From: JAUUSJ01 sp051880475
GTDB taxonomy: Bacteria; Bacillota; Clostridia; Lachnospirales; Lachnospiraceae
Direction of reading: 5' to 3'
Assembly (NCBI GenBank): GCA_051880475.1
Contig: JBJEOA010000060.1
Location: 1 to 64,000 of the forward strand
Length of the DNA stretch: 64,000 nt
Part shown: one piece after another, positions 42,821 through 50,982 of the stretch
Numbering within the stretch: position 1 is the stretch's first letter
Layout of the letters: the number at the start of each line of letters is the position of its first letter
The notes under the pieces: generated by a model
The model's database searches: none
What the model was told of the DNA's origin: nothing
What the model saw: only the letters and a program-made list of their open reading frames with translations
Position numbers and translations under genes: made by a program

Positions 42821-43510
42821 ATGAGAAAGGCGAGAGCGGGAAAATCAAATAAAAAGAAAGTTATCGTTATTTTCATTCTTGTCCTAGTTTTAGCAATTAT
42901 AGCAGCATTTTTTGGATATCAGGCAAAACTGTTTCGAGATCAAAAAAGATACCGAAGACATATGGTAAATGCGTATCAGAAGGGAGATTATGCTATATCT
43001 TTAGAGTATCAAAAAGATATCGATAGAACAAAAAATTTGTTTAGTAGTTTGCTAGAAGATGATGTGAATTATTATGAGGCAGATTGCTATATGAGACAAG
43101 AAAAGTATGATAAGGCAATCGCCATTTATGACCAAATGCTTGATAAGAAGGCAGATGATTCTAAACTTTATATGCTAAAAGGAAATTGTTATATGAAGAA
43201 GAAGCAGACGAAAGAAGCTTTAGAGACATATAAAACGGGATATGAAGTTACGAAAGATACTTCTCTCCTTCCAAATATTGCATATTGCCATATAAAAAGA
43301 GGAAATTATGAGAAGGCTAAAGAAATAGTAAAGATAGGTTTAGACTCAGGAGACGAGAGTATTAAACAAGATTTGCTTTTCGATGAGATTGTCTTATATG
43401 AGAAGGAAATGGATTATAAAAAAGCTTATGAGAAAGCAAAGGAATATGTAAATTTATATCCAGATGATGAAAAAGGACAAAAAGAATTAACTTTCTTAGA
43501 AACAAGATAA
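42821..43510 (+). CDS. Membrane-anchored TPR-repeat protein
   Basis: 229 residues. A basic N terminus (RKARAGKSNKKK) and one membrane segment (about 13-35) precede at least three tetratricopeptide repeats (about 80-215: YDKAIAIYDQML, KEALETYKTGYE, YEKAKEIVKIGL). It is probably a scaffold for protein contacts on the outer face of the membrane. Starts 15 bp after purL, so likely cotranscribed, with a weak AGAAGG. Function not deducible. Confidence 0.85.
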   Translation: MRKARAGKSNKKKVIVIFILVLVLAIIAAFFGYQAKLFRDQKRYRRHMVNAYQKGDYAISLEYQKDIDRTKNLFSSLLEDDVNYYEADCYMRQEKYDKAIAIYDQMLDKKADDSKLYMLKGNCYMKKKQTKEALETYKTGYEVTKDTSLLPNIAYCHIKRGNYEKAKEIVKIGLDSGDESIKQDLLFDEIVLYEKEMDYKKAYEKAKEYVNLYPDDEKGQKELTFLETR

Positions 43511-43514
43511 TAAG

Positions 43515-43545
43515 TAGACGTGCCTGCTTTCGCAGGTAATAATAA
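43515..43545. repeat. Short hairpin of the dispersed family
   Basis: CCTGC-TTTC-GCAGG (43523-43536) with flanks AGACGTG and TAATAATAAGTGAA. On the minus strand it reads TTCACTTATTATTACCTGCG, like the other members. Confidence 0.55.
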
Positions 43546-43558
43546 GTGAATAAAATAA

Positions 43559-43616
43559 AGAGTCATTGTGCAGAATAAAAAGGAATTTAAAATACTGGTG
43601 CGATGGCTCTTTTTCG
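43559..43616 (+). terminator. Terminator after the TPR gene
   Basis: GAGTCATTGTGCAG (43560-43573) pairs with CTGGTGCGATGGCTC (43595-43609), followed by TTTTTC. Confidence 0.8.
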
Positions 43617-43643
43617 CTTATTACACTATTGTAGGGAGAATAT

Positions 43644-44876
43644 ATGGAAGAAAAAGAATTAGTTATTTTAGTGGGAGTACAAGAACCAGATAATGAAGAT
43701 ATTACAGAATCGATAGATGAGCTTGGCGAGTTGGCGGATACTGCAGGTGCAATTGCAGTGGGGCGCTTGATTCAAAAAAGAGAAAAAATACATCCAGGTA
43801 CTTATATCGGAAAGGGAAAGATAGAGGAATTAAAAGAATTAATTTTTATAACAAATGCGACAGGAATTATCTGTGATGATGAGTTATCACCAGCCCAGAT
43901 GAATCAACTACAACAAGAATTAGATTGCAAAGTAATGGACCGAACATTAGTTATTTTAGAGATTTTTGCCATGCATGCAAAGAGCAGAGAGGGAAAAATA
44001 CAAGTAGAGCTTGCACAGCTTCGATATCGACAGGCAAGGCTAGTCGGACTTAGAAATTCTCTATCTAGATTAGGAGGAGGAATAGGAACGAGAGGCCCTG
44101 GAGAGAAAAAACTAGAGATGGACCGAAGATTAATTCGAGAGAGGATTTCTCATTTAAAAAGAGAATTAAATGATGTCATTTGCCATAGAGAGTTAATTCG
44201 TTTCCAAAGACAAAAGACAAATCAAAAAATAGCGGCTCTAGTTGGATATAGTAGTGCTGGAAAATCAGCTCTTTTAAATACCTTGACAGGGGCAGATGTT
44301 TTAGAGGAGGATAAATTATTTTCTACTTTGGATACGACAACGAGAATTTTATCTCTTCCGGGCAAGCAAAAAATTTTGTTAACAGATACAGTAGGATTTA
44401 TTAGAAAACTCCCACATCATCTGGTAGAGGCGTTTAAGAGTACATTGGAGGAAGCTTGCTATGCCGATATCCTCATTCACGTTGTAGATGTCTCAAATCC
44501 TCAGATGGAAGCGCAGATGAAAGTGGCGTATGAGACGTTAAAGAGCTTAAATATTAAAGAAAAACCAATTATTACTGTTTTTCATAAACAAGATAAGTTA
44601 GAGGAAAAGAGAAATTTCCACGATTTTTCATCTGATTATTCTATTATGACATCTGTAAAAACAGGACAAGGATTAGAACAATTAAAAGAAACTTTGTCAG
44701 ATATATTAAGAAGTGAACAAAAGTATATGGAAAAAGTCTTTGATTATAGTGAGGCAAGCGTGATTCAACAAATTAGGAAAAGAGGAGAACTGATAGAAGA
44801 AGAGTATTTGCCAGAGGGAATTTTAGTAAAAGCTTATGTACCAAATGAACTATATCAACGATTCAATATAGGTTAA
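43644..44876 (+). CDS. hflX: Ribosome-associated GTPase HflX
   Basis: 410 residues. The N-terminal HflX domain has ELAQLRYRQARLVGLR and the glycine-rich GGGIGTRGPGEKKLEMDRR. The GTPase domain has the P-loop GYSSAGKSALLN (about 200-211), DTVGFIRKLP (G3) and the G4-like FHKQD. HflX splits stalled or heat-damaged ribosomes in other bacteria. GGGAG upstream of ATG 43644. Monocistronic between terminators. It is a second ribosome-rescue-type GTPase next to the TetM-like fusion at 13324. Confidence 0.96.
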   Translation: MEEKELVILVGVQEPDNEDITESIDELGELADTAGAIAVGRLIQKREKIHPGTYIGKGKIEELKELIFITNATGIICDDELSPAQMNQLQQELDCKVMDRTLVILEIFAMHAKSREGKIQVELAQLRYRQARLVGLRNSLSRLGGGIGTRGPGEKKLEMDRRLIRERISHLKRELNDVICHRELIRFQRQKTNQKIAALVGYSSAGKSALLNTLTGADVLEEDKLFSTLDTTTRILSLPGKQKILLTDTVGFIRKLPHHLVEAFKSTLEEACYADILIHVVDVSNPQMEAQMKVAYETLKSLNIKEKPIITVFHKQDKLEEKRNFHDFSSDYSIMTSVKTGQGLEQLKETLSDILRSEQKYMEKVFDYSEASVIQQIRKRGELIEEEYLPEGILVKAYVPNELYQRFNIG

Positions 44877-44966
44877 AATCGACATAAATAGAGTGTATTT
44901 TGTGTAATACATCTATAAAAAATATAACTTTTTCAAATAAAACTATACAAAACAGATAAGAAAGAG

Positions 44967-44995
44967 TTGACAACCCATAGGAAAAATGCTAACAT
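44967..44995 (+). promoter_or_regulatory. Promoter of ptsHI
   Basis: TTGACA (44967-44972), 17 bp and TAACAT (44990-44995). The transcript then has a leader of about 230 nt with an antitermination signal. Confidence 0.7.
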
Positions 44996-45017
44996 TATAG
45001 CATAAAGATTCATATGG

Positions 45018-45099
45018 AAGGATTATTACTTTAGAGAGGCAAAGCCTAGATTGTATTGATTTTTCACCGTACATGATATACATTTTAGGTTCTTTTTTT
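45018..45099 (+). promoter_or_regulatory. RAT-type antitermination site and overlapping terminator of ptsHI
   Basis: AAGGATTATTACTTTAGAG plus AGGCAAAGCCT (45018-45047) closely follows the ribonucleic antiterminator consensus of the BglG/SacY/LicT/GlcT family (GGATTGTTACTG...CAGGCAAAACC). Its 3' part is also the left arm of a terminator: AGCCTAGATTGTAT with ATACATTTTAGGTT, then CTTTTTTT (to 45099). Binding of a PTS-controlled antiterminator would stop terminator folding, as GlcT does for ptsGHI in B. subtilis. The antiterminator gene is not in this window. Confidence 0.75.
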
Positions 45100-45230
45100 G
45101 CAGACGATTCTAATAGTAAAGAGAAAGTTTATTTCTGATCTGACCTATGACAAAACTGGTGGCACTTTATACGAGGGCGGACCGAAAGCAAATCTATTAT
45201 AAATTTTATGAAAAAAGGAGAATGATAATT

Positions 45231-45494
45231 ATGGTATCACAAAAAATCGTAATCAAAAATGAGCAAGGTTTACACATGCGTCCAGCAGGAGTTTTTGCAA
45301 AAGCTATGACAAAATTCCAGAGTGACGTTAATATTATTTATAACGGAAACAAGACAAATGGAAAGAGCCTTTTAAATATCATCGGCGCTTGTATTAAATG
45401 TGGTTCTGAAGTAGAAATCGAGTGCAGCGGAGCAGATGAGGCAGAGGCTTTAAAGACAGCTATCGAGTTAATCGAGTCTGGATTAGGAGAATAA
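45231..45494 (+). CDS. ptsH: HPr phosphocarrier protein of the PTS
   Basis: 87 residues from ATG 45231 (AAAAGGAG upstream; a longer upstream frame is leader RNA). The phosphoryl-carrying His15 is in GLHMRPAG. The regulatory Ser46, target of HPr kinase in Gram-positives, is in NGKSLLNIIG, so it can take part in carbon catabolite control. It relays phosphate from enzyme I to sugar-specific EII proteins. A 221-bp gap with a hairpin lies before ptsI. Confidence 0.97.
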   Translation: MVSQKIVIKNEQGLHMRPAGVFAKAMTKFQSDVNIIYNGNKTNGKSLLNIIGACIKCGSEVEIECSGADEAEALKTAIELIESGLGE

Positions 45495-45543
45495 TTCGCC
45501 ATTTAATAATTTTCGGGCAAGAAAATTCATTGATTGGATTATA

Positions 45544-45577
45544 AAAATTCAGTGGAAGGTTACTTTCACTGAATTTT
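45544..45577 (+). other. Hairpin between ptsH and ptsI
   Basis: AAAATTCAGTG (45544-45554) and CACTGAATTTT (45567-45577) form a perfect 11-bp stem. With its weak T-tract it may attenuate transcription or protect the ptsH message. Confidence 0.6.
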
Positions 45578-45715
45578 CTAAATCAAAAGATAACAGTATG
45601 AGAAAAAGTATGTGAGAACTTTAGCGAAAGTAGCGGGATTACAATAATAGATTTAGATAGTTGCTTGCGGAAAGTCAACATACAAAACATATAAAACAAA
45701 GATAGGGGTGTAAGT

Positions 45716-47428
45716 ATGTTCAAAGGAATTGGTGCATCAGCTGGCGTTGGAATCGGAAAGGTCGTTATCATTAAGGATCAGGAAGTTAGTATTACAGAAA
45801 GTAAAATTTCAGACGTTGCAGCAGAGAAGGCAAGATTTCAGGATGCTATTGAAAAATTTATCGCTAAAACTCAGGCTATGGCAGATGATATGAAAGAGCG
45901 ATTGGGAGCAAAAGAAGCTGAGATTTTAGAGGGACATCTTTTAATTTCTATGGACCCAGAGTTCTCTGGTCAGGTAGAGGGTATTATTGAGTCTGAACTT
46001 TTAAATGCAGAGGCAGCATTGAATCGAGTAGGAGATCAGTTTATCGCATTATTTTCTTCTATCCCAGATGAGATGTTCCAGCAAAGAGCGACAGACGTTG
46101 CTGACGTTCGAGCAAGAATTTTGAAAAACTTAGCTGGAATTGAGGAAGTAGATATCAGTGCACTTCCAGCAGGTACTATTTTAGTGGCAGAAGATTTGAC
46201 TCCATCTATGACAGCTGGAATCAATAATCAAAATGTTGTAGGTATTATGACAGAGGTTGGTGGAAAGACTTCTCATTCCGCTATCTTAGCAAGAGCTTTG
46301 GAGATTCCTGCTGTTCTTAGTATCGAGGGTGGTATTTTAAATAGAGTAAATGACGGCGACTTAGTAATCGTTGACGGCAGCGAAGGCGATGTAATTGTTG
46401 GACCAACAGAAGATGAAGTTGCAGCATATACAAAGAAACGTAATGAATACTTAGAGGCAAAAGAAGCTTTGAAGAAATTTATCGGACAGCCTAGCCAGAC
46501 TTCTGATGGTCATGTTGTTGAACTTGTTTGCAATATTGGTAAACCAGAAGATGTAACAAAGGTTATCGAGTGCGACGGTGAGGGTGTTGGATTATTTAGA
46601 ACAGAGTTCTTATTTATGGATCATGACAGTGCTCCATCTGAGGAAGAGCAGTTTGAGGCATATAAGAAAGTGGCAGAGTCACTAGAGGGCAAACCAGTTA
46701 TTATTCGTACATTAGACATCGGTGGTGACAAAGCAGTTCCTTATATGGGACTTGAGCAAGAAGAAAACCCATTCTTAGGATATAGAGCTGTTCGTCTTTG
46801 TCTCGATAGAGTAGAGGATTTATATCGTCCACAGCTTCGTGCGTTACTCCGTGCAAGTGCATACGGCAATATTAAAATTATGGTTCCACTTGTTACATGT
46901 GTAGATGAGCTTAGAGCTGTGAAGGCTTTAGTGGAAGAGATTAAAGCTGAATTAGATGCAGAGGGAATTGCATATAATAAAGATATCCCTGTAGGTATTA
47001 TGATGGAAACTGCAGCAGCAAGTGTTATTGCTGACATTTTAGCAGAGGAAGCAGCATTCTTTAGTATCGGAACAAACGACTTAATCGGATATACTATGGC
47101 AGTAGACCGTGGAAATGCTAAGGTTGCTTACCTTTACAAACCATTCCAGCCAGCAGTTGTTCGCTCTATTCAGAGAATTATTTCTGCTGCTAAGAAGACA
47201 GGCATCATGGTTGGTATGTGTGGAGAAGTTGCAGCAGACCCATTAATGATTCCAGTATTATTAGGATTTGGACTTGATGAGTTCAGTGTAAGTGCAACAT
47301 CTGTATTAGCTACAAGAAAGATTATGTCTGAGTGGACAAAAGAAGAGGCTGAGGCATTGGCAGCTAAAGTTGTTGAGATGAAGACATCTGATGAGATTTA
47401 TGAATGCTTAAAAGCAGCTCAAAAATAA
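45716..47428 (+). CDS. ptsI: PTS enzyme I (phosphoenolpyruvate-protein phosphotransferase)
   Basis: 570 residues, first protein of the sugar PTS; autophosphorylates from PEP and passes phosphate to HPr. The active His187 is in GGKTSHSAILARALEIP. The PEP-binding barrel has GVGLFRTEFLFM and SIGTNDLIGYTMAVDR, and the catalytic Cys is in GMCGEVAAD (about residue 500). GATAGGGG upstream of ATG 45716. The final gene of the transcript, ended by the terminator at 47450. Confidence 0.97.
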   Translation: MFKGIGASAGVGIGKVVIIKDQEVSITESKISDVAAEKARFQDAIEKFIAKTQAMADDMKERLGAKEAEILEGHLLISMDPEFSGQVEGIIESELLNAEAALNRVGDQFIALFSSIPDEMFQQRATDVADVRARILKNLAGIEEVDISALPAGTILVAEDLTPSMTAGINNQNVVGIMTEVGGKTSHSAILARALEIPAVLSIEGGILNRVNDGDLVIVDGSEGDVIVGPTEDEVAAYTKKRNEYLEAKEALKKFIGQPSQTSDGHVVELVCNIGKPEDVTKVIECDGEGVGLFRTEFLFMDHDSAPSEEEQFEAYKKVAESLEGKPVIIRTLDIGGDKAVPYMGLEQEENPFLGYRAVRLCLDRVEDLYRPQLRALLRASAYGNIKIMVPLVTCVDELRAVKALVEEIKAELDAEGIAYNKDIPVGIMMETAAASVIADILAEEAAFFSIGTNDLIGYTMAVDRGNAKVAYLYKPFQPAVVRSIQRIISAAKKTGIMVGMCGEVAADPLMIPVLLGFGLDEFSVSATSVLATRKIMSEWTKEEAEALAAKVVEMKTSDEIYECLKAAQK

Positions 47429-47449
47429 GAGTATTAAGATGATAAATGA

Positions 47450-47482
47450 GAGGTAGTGAGGTTTGACACTACCTCTTTTTCT
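47450..47482 (+). terminator. Terminator of ptsHI
   Basis: GAGGTAGTG (47450-47458) with CACTACCTC (47467-47475), then TTTTTCTTTT. Confidence 0.92.
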
Positions 47483-47589
47483 TTTCGCTAGTATTGCTTA
47501 GGAAGGCAAGTCTATTTGTTTGCTAAAAAAGGGGCTTGCGTGATAGAAAAATTTGTGCTATATTCAAAACAATTTAGTAAAGGTAGGAG

Positions 47590-47634
47590 AAGCCACGAAG
47601 CAGTGACAATGTTTCGGGGCATTTTTCTTTTTTG
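47590..47634 (+). terminator. Terminator-like hairpin in the gatC leader
   Basis: GCCACGAA (47592-47599) and TTTCGGGGC (47612-47620) pair with one mismatch, followed by ATTTTTCTTTTTT. It lies 60 nt before gatC, so it may attenuate the gatCAB transcript. No T-box sequence was found. Confidence 0.5.
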
Positions 47635-47693
47635 AAATGTAAAATTATGTAAAAAGAGTATTTCTCTTTTTGATTTAGAATAAGGAGGAAAAA

Positions 47694-47987
47694 ATGGCAA
47701 ATATAATTTCAGATGAGACGATAGAGTATGTTGGAATCTTAGCAAAACTTGAACTTTCAGAGGAAGAAAAGGAACAGGCAAAGCAAGATATGAGTAAAAT
47801 GTTAGACTATATCGATATGTTAAATGAGTTAGATACAAAGGGAGTAGAACCTATGTCTCATGTTTTTCCTGTTCATAATGTCTTTCGAGAGGATATCGTG
47901 ACAAATGGAGACGAAAGTGAGTTGACATTAAAGAATGCACCAGAGAAAAAAGAAGGGGCATTTCAAGTGCCAAAGACAGTAGAGTAG
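47694..47987 (+). CDS. gatC: Asp/Glu-tRNA amidotransferase subunit C
   Basis: 97 residues, small subunit that wraps around GatA and holds the complex together. It has the usual ETIEYVGILAKLELSEEE start and the C-terminal FREDI motif. AAGGAGG precedes ATG 47694. First gene of gatCAB, which makes Gln-tRNA-Gln (and Asn-tRNA-Asn) from misacylated tRNA in bacteria lacking the direct synthetase. Confidence 0.95.
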   Translation: MANIISDETIEYVGILAKLELSEEEKEQAKQDMSKMLDYIDMLNELDTKGVEPMSHVFPVHNVFREDIVTNGDESELTLKNAPEKKEGAFQVPKTVE

Positions 47988-47999
47988 GAGGACAAAAAA

Positions 48000-49472
48000 A
48001 TGAATATAATGAGTTTAACTGCTGTGGAATTGGGAAAAAAGATTAAGGCAGGGGAGATAACAGTGGTGGAGGCGGCAAAAGCAGCCATCGATGCGATAGA
48101 AAAAAAAGAGGGAAAAATAAATAGTTTTGTGACATTAGACAAAGAGTCTGTTCTCCAACAAGCAGAAAAAGTGCAAAAATTAATAGATGATGGGCAGCTT
48201 TCTAGTCCGTTAGCAGGTGTTCCGGTAGCTATTAAAGATAATATGTGTACAGAAGGTTTACTTACAACATGCAGTTCCAAAATTTTGGAAAATTATAATC
48301 CTACTTATACGGCTACTGCGGTAGAAAACTTAAAAAAAGCTGGAGCTATCATTATTGGAAAAACGAATATGGATGAATTTGCGATGGGAAGCACGACAGA
48401 AACCTCTGCTTACGGCGTGACAAGAAATCCGTGGCAGACAGAACATGTTCCTGGCGGTTCATCTGGAGGCTCAGCAGCGGCAGTTGCGGCAGAGGAGTGT
48501 ACTTATGCGCTAGGCTCTGATACAGGTGGTTCTATCCGCCAGCCAAGTTCTTTTTGTGGTGTGGTTGGCATGAAGCCGACATACGGAACTGTCTCCCGAT
48601 ATGGACTAATTGCCTATGGTTCTTCCCTAGACCAGATTGGACCGATTGCAAAAAATGTGGAAGATTGTGCTGTCATTTTGGAGACAATCGCCTCCTATGA
48701 CAAAAAAGATAGTACTTCTATGAAAAGAGAACAATATGATTTTACTTCTGCCCTAAAAAATGATGTAAAAGGAATGAAAATTGGTATTCCAAAAGATTAT
48801 TTTGGAGATGGATTAGACGGGGAAGTAAAAGACGCAGTATTCAATGTTGCGAAGGAATTAGAAAAAAAAGGTGCTATTATAGAAGAATTTACACTTGGTT
48901 TAGTTGAATATGCAATTCCAGCTTATTATATTATTGCGTCAGCAGAGGCAAGCTCAAATCTTGCAAGATTTGACGGAGTAAAATATGGCTATAGAACGAA
49001 AGAATATCGAGGTTTGCATAATATGTATAAAAAATCTCGCTCAGAGGGATTTGGTGCGGAAGTAAAGAGAAGAATTATGTTAGGCTCTTTTGTATTAAGT
49101 TCAGGGTACTATGATGCCTATTATTTGAAGGCACTTCGCACAAAGGCATTAATTAAGGCAGAATTTGATAAGGCATTTGAAAAATACGATATTATTTTAG
49201 GACCAGTTGCGCCGACGACGGCTCCTAAGATTGGCGAAAGTCTATCTGACCCAATTCAAATGTATTTGGGAGATATTTATACTGTCTCTGTTAATTTAGC
49301 TGGACTTCCAGCAATTTCTCTTCCTTGTGGATTAGATAAAAATGGTCTTCCAATCGGTGTGCAGATGATAGGGGATTGTTTTGAGGAGAAAAAAATTATT
49401 CAGACTGCTTACACATATGAGCAGACAAGAGATTATATAAGATGTGAGATTGCAAAAGAGGGGGATGAGTAA
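48000..49472 (+). CDS. gatA: Glutamyl-tRNA(Gln) amidotransferase subunit A
   Basis: 490 residues, amidase-signature glutaminase subunit that supplies ammonia. The Ser-cisSer-Lys triad is visible: Lys in VAIKDNMCT, the cis-Ser in GGSSGGSAAAVAA and the nucleophilic Ser in SDTGGSIRQP. TAGGAGG precedes ATG 48000, 12 bp after gatC. Its end overlaps the ribosome binding site of gatB. Confidence 0.97.
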   Translation: MNIMSLTAVELGKKIKAGEITVVEAAKAAIDAIEKKEGKINSFVTLDKESVLQQAEKVQKLIDDGQLSSPLAGVPVAIKDNMCTEGLLTTCSSKILENYNPTYTATAVENLKKAGAIIIGKTNMDEFAMGSTTETSAYGVTRNPWQTEHVPGGSSGGSAAAVAAEECTYALGSDTGGSIRQPSSFCGVVGMKPTYGTVSRYGLIAYGSSLDQIGPIAKNVEDCAVILETIASYDKKDSTSMKREQYDFTSALKNDVKGMKIGIPKDYFGDGLDGEVKDAVFNVAKELEKKGAIIEEFTLGLVEYAIPAYYIIASAEASSNLARFDGVKYGYRTKEYRGLHNMYKKSRSEGFGAEVKRRIMLGSFVLSSGYYDAYYLKALRTKALIKAEFDKAFEKYDIILGPVAPTTAPKIGESLSDPIQMYLGDIYTVSVNLAGLPAISLPCGLDKNGLPIGVQMIGDCFEEKKIIQTAYTYEQTRDYIRCEIAKEGDE

Positions 49473-49473
49473 G

Positions 49474-50916
49474 ATGAGTAGAGAATATGAGACAGTCATT
49501 GGCTTAGAGGTGCATGTGGAGTTAGCTACAAAAACAAAGATTTTTTGTGGATGCAGCACAGCATTTGGAGGAGCACCAAACACACATACTTGTCCTGTGT
49601 GTACGGGGATGCCAGGGTCTCTTCCAGTTTTAAATAAACAAGTGGTAGAATATGCACTAGCTGTAGGTCTTGCGACGAATTGCTCTATTAATCAATATTG
49701 TAAATTTGACAGAAAAAACTATTTTTATCCGGACAATCCGCAAAACTATCAAATTTCACAACTTTATCTTCCAATCTGTCACGATGGATTTGTCGAGATT
49801 GAGGTAGATGGAGTAAAGAAAAATATTGGAATTCATGAGATTCATATGGAAGAAGATGCGGGAAAATTAATTCATGATCCTTGGGACGACTGTTCGTTAG
49901 TTGATTTTAACCGAAGCGGTGTTCCTCTAATTGAGATTGTATCTGAGCCAGATATGCGCTCCGCAGAGGAGGTTATTGCATACTTAGATAAGCTTAGGCT
50001 TATAATTCAGTATCTTGGGGCATCCGACTGTAAATTACAGGAAGGTTCTATGCGTGCAGATGTGAACCTCTCTGTGAGAGAAGTTGGGACAGAGGAATTT
50101 GGCACAAGAACAGAGATGAAAAACTTAAACTCCTTTAAAGCGATTGCCAGAGCAATTGAGGCGGAGAGGGATAGACAGATTGATTTAATTGAGGATGGGA
50201 AGAAGGTAATTCAAGAAACGAGAAGATGGGATGATGCGAAAGAATATTCTTACGCAATGCGCTCTAAAGAAGATGCACAAGACTACCGTTATTTCCCAGA
50301 GCCTGATTTAGTACCGATTATAATTAGTGATGAGTGGATACAAAAAATTAAAGATACACAGCCAGAACTTCGAACAGAGAAAAAAGAAAGATATAAAAAA
50401 GAATATGGACTTCCAGAATATGATATCGATATTATCACAGCATCAAAACATATGGCAGATATTTTTGAGCAGACAATCGCAGTTTGTGGAAAGCCAAAAG
50501 AGGTATCTAACTGGTTGATGGGCGAGACGATGAAGTTATTAAAAGAACAAGAAATGGATGCGGACCAAATTTCGTTCTCTCCGGCTAATTTAGCAGCTAT
50601 GATTGGGCTGATTGATAAAGGAGAGCTAAATAGAAGTGTGGCAAAAGATGTATTTAGGGAAATCTTTCTTCATGATATAGAGCCAGTTTCTTATATCGAG
50701 GAGCATGGCTTAAAAAATGTATCAGATGAGGGTGCCATTAAGTCAACAATCGAAGAAATCATCGCAAAAAATCCTCAATCAGTGGCGGATTATAAGGCAG
50801 GAAAGAAAAAGGCGATGGGCTTTTTAGTTGGTCAGACGATGAAAGCGACAAAAGGAAAGGCAGATCCTGCTGCGGTAAATAAGATTTTGAGAGAGTTATT
50901 AGAGGCGCAGAATTAG
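49474..50916 (+). CDS. gatB: Aspartyl/glutamyl-tRNA amidotransferase subunit B
   Basis: 480 residues from ATG 49474 (GAGGGG 9 nt upstream; ATG 49465 is the alternative, overlapping gatA). Kinase-like subunit that activates the misacylated tRNA. The family opening YETVIGLEVHVEL, Zn-binding cysteines FCGCS...CPVCTGMPG, NRSGVPLIEIVSEPD, and a C-terminal YqeY-type tail domain are seen. Last gene of gatCAB, closed by a bidirectional terminator. Confidence 0.97.
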   Translation: MSREYETVIGLEVHVELATKTKIFCGCSTAFGGAPNTHTCPVCTGMPGSLPVLNKQVVEYALAVGLATNCSINQYCKFDRKNYFYPDNPQNYQISQLYLPICHDGFVEIEVDGVKKNIGIHEIHMEEDAGKLIHDPWDDCSLVDFNRSGVPLIEIVSEPDMRSAEEVIAYLDKLRLIIQYLGASDCKLQEGSMRADVNLSVREVGTEEFGTRTEMKNLNSFKAIARAIEAERDRQIDLIEDGKKVIQETRRWDDAKEYSYAMRSKEDAQDYRYFPEPDLVPIIISDEWIQKIKDTQPELRTEKKERYKKEYGLPEYDIDIITASKHMADIFEQTIAVCGKPKEVSNWLMGETMKLLKEQEMDADQISFSPANLAAMIGLIDKGELNRSVAKDVFREIFLHDIEPVSYIEEHGLKNVSDEGAIKSTIEEIIAKNPQSVADYKAGKKKAMGFLVGQTMKATKGKADPAAVNKILRELLEAQN

Positions 50917-50941
50917 AGGCAGAAAAAAGAGCAGAGTAAAT

Positions 50942-50973
50942 AGGCTATCGAAAAATTTATTTTTCGATAGCCT
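50942..50973. terminator. Bidirectional terminator between gatB and the oxidoreductase
   Basis: AGGCTATCGAAAAA, TTTA, TTTTTCGATAGCCT: a perfect 14-bp stem. The genes are convergent. Same AGGCTATCG stem as at 16072. Confidence 0.9.
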
Positions 50974-50982
50974 TCATTTACG

